A stretch of 10,583 bases of DNA from UBA1435 sp041663285. GTDB taxonomy: Bacteria > Patescibacteriota > Microgenomatia > UBA12405. Location of the stretch: NCBI GenBank assembly GCA_041663285.1, contig JBAZSP010000034.1, positions 1-10,583 of the forward strand. The letters are read 5' to 3'. Shown here piece by piece: positions 6,785-10,583 of the stretch. The notes under the pieces are model-generated. The model worked only from the letters and a program-made list of their open reading frames with translations, did no database searches and was not told where the DNA came from. Position 1 is the stretch's first letter; every line of letters begins with the position of its first letter. A program made the position numbers and the translations under genes.

Positions 6785-7858
6785 CTATTCTACTTGGTTA
6801 GTCCAATAATTTTTAAGATCCCAATAAGCCCTTTTACCTTCTATTCCCCAGTATTCTTCGTTTGCCTTTTTATCAAAGCAAGTTAAACATATCCAATCTC
6901 TCCCCTGATCCGGGTTTTGTTTTTTGACGTCTTCGACCTTTCCCCAATCGTCCGTAAAAGAAAAATATAGTGCTCCTACAAAAATATCTGGATACTTTTT
7001 TTCTACCATACTAATTTGTTTAGCCAAATAGACTATCCTCTTTGCTTGGGCGTTTACCTCTTCTTTTTGGCTGGAAGCATCAAGGCTGTCAACTCCCCAT
7101 TCATGAAGCATTATCTTAATCCCCGGCCATTTTAACCTGATAACTTCGATTTTTTTCGCCAGTTCGCCCGATTTTCCCCACTCATAATCGTTTATGGCAT
7201 AAGTTTTGATTTTCGCTCCGCTGTTTATCAAATAAGGTAAGGCGATCAGGTTACTGTTATCGGCGTATATTATTTCCTTTTCCGGAGCGTTTTCATTTAG
7301 CCATTCCGTCATCGAGCTTATCCATAAAGCTAATTTATCTTTTTCCTTCTCACTCGAGAGCTTTTCAAACAGTTCATTACCGATTAAGTAATACTTGACG
7401 AATTGGTATTGTTTCGTCTCGTTTACCAATTCTTTAAATTGCCGACTTGCCCTTTGGCTTGTTTCTTCCAAACTCCAATCCTGATGTGGATTAGAAAAAT
7501 AGCCGGGAATCACTCCCAGCCCTAGTTTTTCCGCCTCACCATAAACCTGTTGGCAAAAGCTTTTACCCGTCTCCACATCCGTAATCTTTTCCCAATCAAA
7601 AGCACCACAGTTGTAAAGGCCGACAGTGTTGGCTCCTGTATCTCTAATAGCTTTCATATATATACTTATTCTTTTCGGGTTATTTTCCAAGGCGCCGTTT
7701 ACCATCGGATTAAGTTCAATTCCTCGAATTGCACCCAAATCCCCAGAATCACTCCTCACCAAGACATTTTTGTTCTTTGCTGTCACTTTCTTATAACCCA
7801 TCCATAGCCCGCTAACCAAAATCAGCTCCAATAAAATTAGCAATTTCCACACTTTCAT
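6785..7858 (-). CDS. Membrane-anchored TIM-barrel glycoside hydrolase, GH-A clan type
   Basis: A 357-residue protein starting at the ATG at 7856-7858. Residues 4-20 are a hydrophobic segment after MKVWK with no clear cleavage site, so it is probably an uncleaved signal anchor with the enzyme outside the membrane. The body follows the (beta/alpha)8 pattern of clan GH-A glycosidases: IRGIELNPMVNG at 44-55 (strand 1), IRDTGANTVGLYN at 71-83, LGVIPGYFSN at 114-123, KYYLIGNELFE at 155-165 with Glu162 of the GNE triad as the likely acid/base, and IKIMLHEWGVDS at 247-258 with Glu253 as the likely nucleophile. GALYFSFTDDW at 295-305 resembles the strand-8 region. The exact family (GH2-, GH5-, GH17- or GH72-like) and substrate cannot be fixed by eye. 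It is transcribed divergently from the GT2 synthase, 71 bases away, which suggests trimming or remodelling of that enzyme's polysaccharide. The 3' end lies 8 bases from the end of the convergent surface-protein gene. Confidence 0.78.
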   Translation of the reverse strand: MKVWKLLILLELILVSGLWMGYKKVTAKNKNVLVRSDSGDLGAIRGIELNPMVNGALENNPKRISIYMKAIRDTGANTVGLYNCGAFDWEKITDVETGKSFCQQVYGEAEKLGLGVIPGYFSNPHQDWSLEETSQRASRQFKELVNETKQYQFVKYYLIGNELFEKLSSEKEKDKLALWISSMTEWLNENAPEKEIIYADNSNLIALPYLINSGAKIKTYAINDYEWGKSGELAKKIEVIRLKWPGIKIMLHEWGVDSLDASSQKEEVNAQAKRIVYLAKQISMVEKKYPDIFVGALYFSFTDDWGKVEDVKKQNPDQGRDWICLTCFDKKANEEYWGIEGKRAYWDLKNYWTNQVE

Positions 7859-7864
7859 TTAATT

Positions 7865-7895
7865 AATATACCACTGGTTTCAGTTTATTTGTTAA
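7865..7895 (-). promoter_or_regulatory. Promoter for the glycoside hydrolase gene, apparently leaderless
   Basis: Read on the minus strand: TTAACA (7890-7895, 5/6 match to TTGACA), a 19-base spacer, then TATATT (7865-7870, 5/6 match to TATAAT). Counting seven bases from the -10 puts transcription start at 7858, exactly the A of the hydrolase ATG. The spacer is two bases longer than ideal. No Shine-Dalgarno precedes the ATG (the sequence is tattaattaa), which fits leaderless translation. Its -35 overlaps the -35 of the opposite promoter. Confidence 0.45.
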
Positions 7896-7917
7896 AATAA
7901 GCATCATCCAATATAAT
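7889..7917 (+). promoter_or_regulatory. Promoter for the GT2 synthase gene, near-leaderless
   Basis: TTGTTA (7889-7894, 4/6 match to TTGACA), a 17-base spacer, and a perfect TATAAT (7912-7917). The predicted start near 7924 leaves only about six bases before the ATG at 7930. An AGGA at 7920-7923 has good Shine-Dalgarno spacing (six bases) but would lie upstream of that start. Either the message begins earlier from another promoter and uses AGGA, or it is nearly leaderless and AGGA is incidental. Confidence 0.5.
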
Positions 7918-7929
7918 ATAGGACACCAT

Positions 7930-9789
7930 ATGGCCCAACAGTTAAAAAATATACCAATATTAAGTTCCAAGGACAGGTTTATATATTATTTTTTTCTAAT
8001 TTTATGGTTGGGTGTTAATTACTACTTTTGGGCTTGGTGGTTACAGCCATCCCATCGGGGTAATGGGTTGATTTTTACCATCATTTCCCTGGCATTTTTT
8101 TATGATGGCACCTTATTACCCACATTATTGCTCTATTTTTTAGGCAGGGGCAGGATTCCGGTCAAGCCGGAGGGGCCGCTACCCATCAGTAAATCAGCCA
8201 AGATTGCCATGATCAGCTTAACTGTTCCCGGCTCCGAAAGTTTGGAGTTCGTCAAGAAGCAGCTAATCGCCATGAAAAAGGTTAAATATCAGCATGATAC
8301 CTGGATATTAGTCGACAAGTGCCATGCCCCTGAAATCCAAAAGTTAGCCAACAAATACCGGGTGAACTATTTTAGTCGCCACGATGTTGCTGCCTGGGGC
8401 CCAAAACAGGTAGAAAAATGGAATCAGGAGGTTCCCCCTTTCAAAGCCAAAACCAAAGCCGGAAATGTAAATTCCTGGCTCGATGCCTTTGGTAAAAACT
8501 ATCAATATTTTACCCAGCTCGATATAGATCATTTACCAAAATCTGACTACCTGGATCAAGTCCTCCCTTATTTCCAGGATCCCAAAGTCGCTTGGATTCA
8601 GGCACCCAGTGTTTATGGGAATTTAGATTTATGGACTGCCAGGGGAGCCGCCGAGCAGGAATTGATTTTGCAGGGCCCGTTACAGATGGGATTTTATGGC
8701 AGTACCGGCACCCCTTTTATCATCGGTAGTCACTGCACCTACCGCATGGACGCAATCCGCCAAATTGGCGGTTTTCAGCCCACCCGGGCCGAGGATCATT
8801 TAGATACAGTCTATCTGGCCGCTCATGGCTATCGGGGTATATTCGTCCCACAAATAATTGCCGTTGGTGACGGGCCGGAAAATTTTGAAACATATCTAGC
8901 TCAACAGTTTGCCTGGTCATATTCACTTGTGCAAGTGCTGCTTTTTTATTCTCCCAAATTACTTATCAAAATGCCTCTCCGGGTTGCCGGTCAGCTAATT
9001 TTTGCCCAAACTTGGTACCCCTTATGGTCCTTATCCATGTTTATTCAATTTATTATCCCCCTAGTCTGTCTTCTTCTGGATCAGCAAATAGCCAACGTCT
9101 CCTTCTGGCAGTTTACATTCAGATCTTTCCTGATTTTCGCCACATCGTTAAGCGTATTTCTATGGAGCCGGAAATGGCACTTTCCTCAAAACGTCAGCTT
9201 AAGTTGGCGAGGCTTTGTCCTCCACTTGGCTCGGTGGCTGGTTGTTTTAAGCGCTGTTATCCAGGCCGCCCTAAAGATCAAGAAGCCCTACATGATTACC
9301 CCCAAAGGAACCACTGGTCGATACGAGCTAAATCCCCAGGCAGTTCAAACCTATTTTATTTTTGGCATGGTTTCGTTGGCAGTAAGCTTGGTTTATATTT
9401 TTACCGCCAACACTGCTTCTGTCAGAGGCTATCTCCTTTTTAGCCTGGAAAACGCCTTTTTTATGCTGATTATTACCCTTGCTACCGTTTTAATGTCTGT
9501 AAAGCCGTTTTCTTTCGAAAAACTTTTAAAAAACAAAGCCCCCATTATTCTGGCCGGTGTGCTATACCTAAGTTTTATTATCACCAGTTATTTTTCCGTC
9601 TCTTTGATTTCTAACACCAATTTTTCTTTTGTTAATTCAAGGCAGTCGACCGGTCAGGCCGGTGCCATGGATCATGGTATTTGCCAAGAAAATTCCTTCT
9701 CTACTATCTTCTCCAAGATATATTGTAATCAGTACATCGCCAAATATCGGTCGGCTGCCAAAACAGAATCTGCCACCAAAACGAAATAG
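7930..9789 (+). CDS. Polytopic family-2 glycosyltransferase (cellulose/hyaluronan synthase-like)
   Basis: A 619-residue inner-membrane enzyme predicted to polymerise or transfer sugars from a nucleotide-sugar donor. Two N-terminal membrane helices (about 17-38 and 46-72) precede a cytosolic GT-A domain (about 90-330). About six helices follow (about 355-383, 394-412, 428-450, 473-492, 500-523, 537-560). Catalytic-domain landmarks: Asp129 in ILVDK, KAGN at 176-179, the DxD motif D198-I-D200 in QLDID, the Glu-Asp pair 288-289 (TRAEDHLD) where processive synthases have TED, and Q325-Q-F-A-W329 in the place of the Q-x-x-R-W motif, with Ala instead of Arg. The motif set is that of processive GT2 synthases (BcsA and HasA type), but the product is not determinable. 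The last 55 residues are polar with two Cys and a Lys/Thr-rich end. The ATG at 7930 follows an AGGA six bases upstream. The gene is divergent from a GH-A hydrolase and ends 13 bases from the convergent GT-B-like gene. Confidence 0.92.
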   Translation: MAQQLKNIPILSSKDRFIYYFFLILWLGVNYYFWAWWLQPSHRGNGLIFTIISLAFFYDGTLLPTLLLYFLGRGRIPVKPEGPLPISKSAKIAMISLTVPGSESLEFVKKQLIAMKKVKYQHDTWILVDKCHAPEIQKLANKYRVNYFSRHDVAAWGPKQVEKWNQEVPPFKAKTKAGNVNSWLDAFGKNYQYFTQLDIDHLPKSDYLDQVLPYFQDPKVAWIQAPSVYGNLDLWTARGAAEQELILQGPLQMGFYGSTGTPFIIGSHCTYRMDAIRQIGGFQPTRAEDHLDTVYLAAHGYRGIFVPQIIAVGDGPENFETYLAQQFAWSYSLVQVLLFYSPKLLIKMPLRVAGQLIFAQTWYPLWSLSMFIQFIIPLVCLLLDQQIANVSFWQFTFRSFLIFATSLSVFLWSRKWHFPQNVSLSWRGFVLHLARWLVVLSAVIQAALKIKKPYMITPKGTTGRYELNPQAVQTYFIFGMVSLAVSLVYIFTANTASVRGYLLFSLENAFFMLIITLATVLMSVKPFSFEKLLKNKAPIILAGVLYLSFIITSYFSVSLISNTNFSFVNSRQSTGQAGAMDHGICQENSFSTIFSKIYCNQYIAKYRSAAKTESATKTK

Positions 9790-9802
9790 TTTCACTCTTT
9801 TT

Positions 9803-10583
9803 CTATCTCTCCCTGCCGGCTATCAACCTATCTGTTCTTTTCCAAAATCTTTCTACACCATTACCGGCTATCTCGGTATCGCCCTCGTCACAATTTTTTT
9901 TCAGGCTGGCCATTTGCTCAAATATTCCGGCCTCAAGACACCAGTCAATGAATTGGGCGTCTTGGCTCGGCTTGTTGGAAAGCCGAATAGCTTTCCAGAG
10001 CGCCGCTTTTTTCAAATACTCCTCAAAAAATTCTTTTTCTGGCGTTTTACCCAGTTTAGCCTCCATCTCTAGCCTCTCCTGATCCTCCTGACATGGTAAC
10101 AATTTGTGATCCAAAAGAAACCTAACATTGTCTTCCTCTTGTATTCCCATTGGTTCTGTCAAAAGGAGTATCGCGCCTCCTCTTTGGTTTTTCGCCAACA
10201 CCGCTTTAAACATTTGTTCGCTGGGTTTTACTATTTCCAGCCCTATCACTTCTTCCCGGTATAGTTTTTCGTAGCTGTCAACTACCGTCTTATCCTGGCT
10301 ATTTTCAATTACGGTTATATAGTTTCGGGCTTTCATTTTTCTGATAAAGTCGCGCGTATAAATTGTCCTTTTTACTACTAAAAAAATTTTTATTCTTGGT
10401 ATCTGCCGGCAAAGCGCTGATGTCAGTTTTACAAAATAATCCAGCCCTACCGCAGCCCCCGAGATTGGGATGACGATCCTGATCTTGATGTTTGAATTCT
10501 TACAATACTGCTTCAGTCGCAAATCATATTCTCCCGCGCTTAACTGGCTGCCAAGCTTAAGGCTAATAGGATATGGTAAAACC
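9803..10583 (-). CDS. Partial CDS: probable GT-B (MurG/GT28-like) glycosyltransferase, C-terminal half
   Basis: The frame stays open from the TAG at 9803-9805 to the right edge of the window. A TTG at 10520-10522 is the first possible start inside, but about 20 further in-frame codons upstream (reading LPYPISLKLGSQLSAGEYD) look like real protein, so the gene most likely begins outside the window. About 260 residues are visible. IRIVIPISGAAVGLDYF resembles the Gly-rich first strand-loop of a GT-B C-terminal Rossmann domain. IVKPSEQMFKAVL (KPSE around 10217-10228), then GGAILLLTEPMGIQEEDN and FLLDHKLLP, match in order the region of MurG and diacylglycerol glucosyltransferases that binds the nucleotide sugar (KPGG...E, GQExxN). 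A charged alpha-helical tail follows. No membrane segment is visible. Family placement is inference from motif order; the acceptor is unknown. It is convergent with the GT2 synthase. Confidence 0.6.
   Translation of the reverse strand, partial: VLPYPISLKLGSQLSAGEYDLRLKQYCKNSNIKIRIVIPISGAAVGLDYFVKLTSALCRQIPRIKIFLVVKRTIYTRDFIRKMKARNYITVIENSQDKTVVDSYEKLYREEVIGLEIVKPSEQMFKAVLAKNQRGGAILLLTEPMGIQEEDNVRFLLDHKLLPCQEDQERLEMEAKLGKTPEKEFFEEYLKKAALWKAIRLSNKPSQDAQFIDWCLEAGIFEQMASLKKNCDEGDTEIAGNGVERFWKRTDRLIAGRER

Noticed and set aside
6794..6814. Small hairpin TTGG-TTAGT-CCAA followed by a T-rich stretch as terminator for the surface-protein gene
   Set aside because: The stem has only four pairs, two of them A-T, and it lies in coding sequence of the hydrolase; too weak to call.
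9862..9878. Hairpin TACCG-GCTATCT-CGGTA past the GT2 stop
   Set aside because: A five-pair stem with no following T-run, inside the coding sequence of the convergent gene; likely chance.
9629..10072. Plus-strand open frame spanning the GT2 3' end and the next gene
   Set aside because: No family resemblance; it overlaps two better-supported genes and reads antisense through the GT-B-like protein.

Overview
This window looks like a chromosomal segment from an uncultured bacterium with short intergenic spacers. The proteins have the flavour of Candidate Phyla Radiation / Patescibacteria genomes, perhaps Microgenomates. This is an inference from gene style: a large secreted FG-GAP protein with a Pro-rich tail carrying a VLG motif, a GT2 synthase of the QQFAW type, and a lone conserved hypothetical next to cysS. 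I see no decisive marker. The ordinary genetic code fits, since all recognisable families read through at normal length. No rRNA, tRNA, CRISPR array, insertion sequence or phage gene was found.

Layout, left to right. (1) 1-94 has no resolved feature. (2) cysS, cysteinyl-tRNA synthetase, minus strand. (3) A conserved hypothetical protein of about 233 residues, plus strand. (4) A membrane-anchored or secreted PQQ-dependent sugar (glucose/sorbosone-type) dehydrogenase, minus strand, whose 3' end overlaps gene 3 tail to tail. (5) A very large secreted protein of about 1081 residues, plus strand: signal peptide, a seven-bladed FG-GAP/integrin-type propeller with seven Ca-binding loops, beta-sandwich domains, a fibronectin III domain and a Pro-rich tail. 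(6) A signal-anchored TIM-barrel glycoside hydrolase of the GH-A clan type, minus strand. (7) A polytopic family-2 glycosyltransferase resembling cellulose/hyaluronan synthases, plus strand. (8) A protein running off the right edge on the minus strand that resembles the C-terminal half of a GT-B (MurG/GT28-like) glycosyltransferase.

The seven genes alternate strictly in strand (- + - + - + -). There are therefore no co-directional neighbours. Every gene should have its own promoter, in one of three short divergent spacers (about 120, 99 and 71 bases), and the three convergent junctions are overlapping or nearly so (23-base overlap, 8-base gap, 13-base gap). The 71-base spacer between the hydrolase and the GT2 synthase carries a readable back-to-back promoter pair with overlapping -35 boxes. 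Its predicted start sites would give leaderless or almost leaderless messages.

Functionally, genes 4 to 8 suggest a cell-surface and carbohydrate theme: a polysaccharide synthase with a divergently transcribed extracytoplasmic hydrolase, a second probable glycosyltransferase, a periplasmic/extracellular sugar oxidase, and a large adhesin-like surface protein. That they form a single pathway is inference from proximity only.
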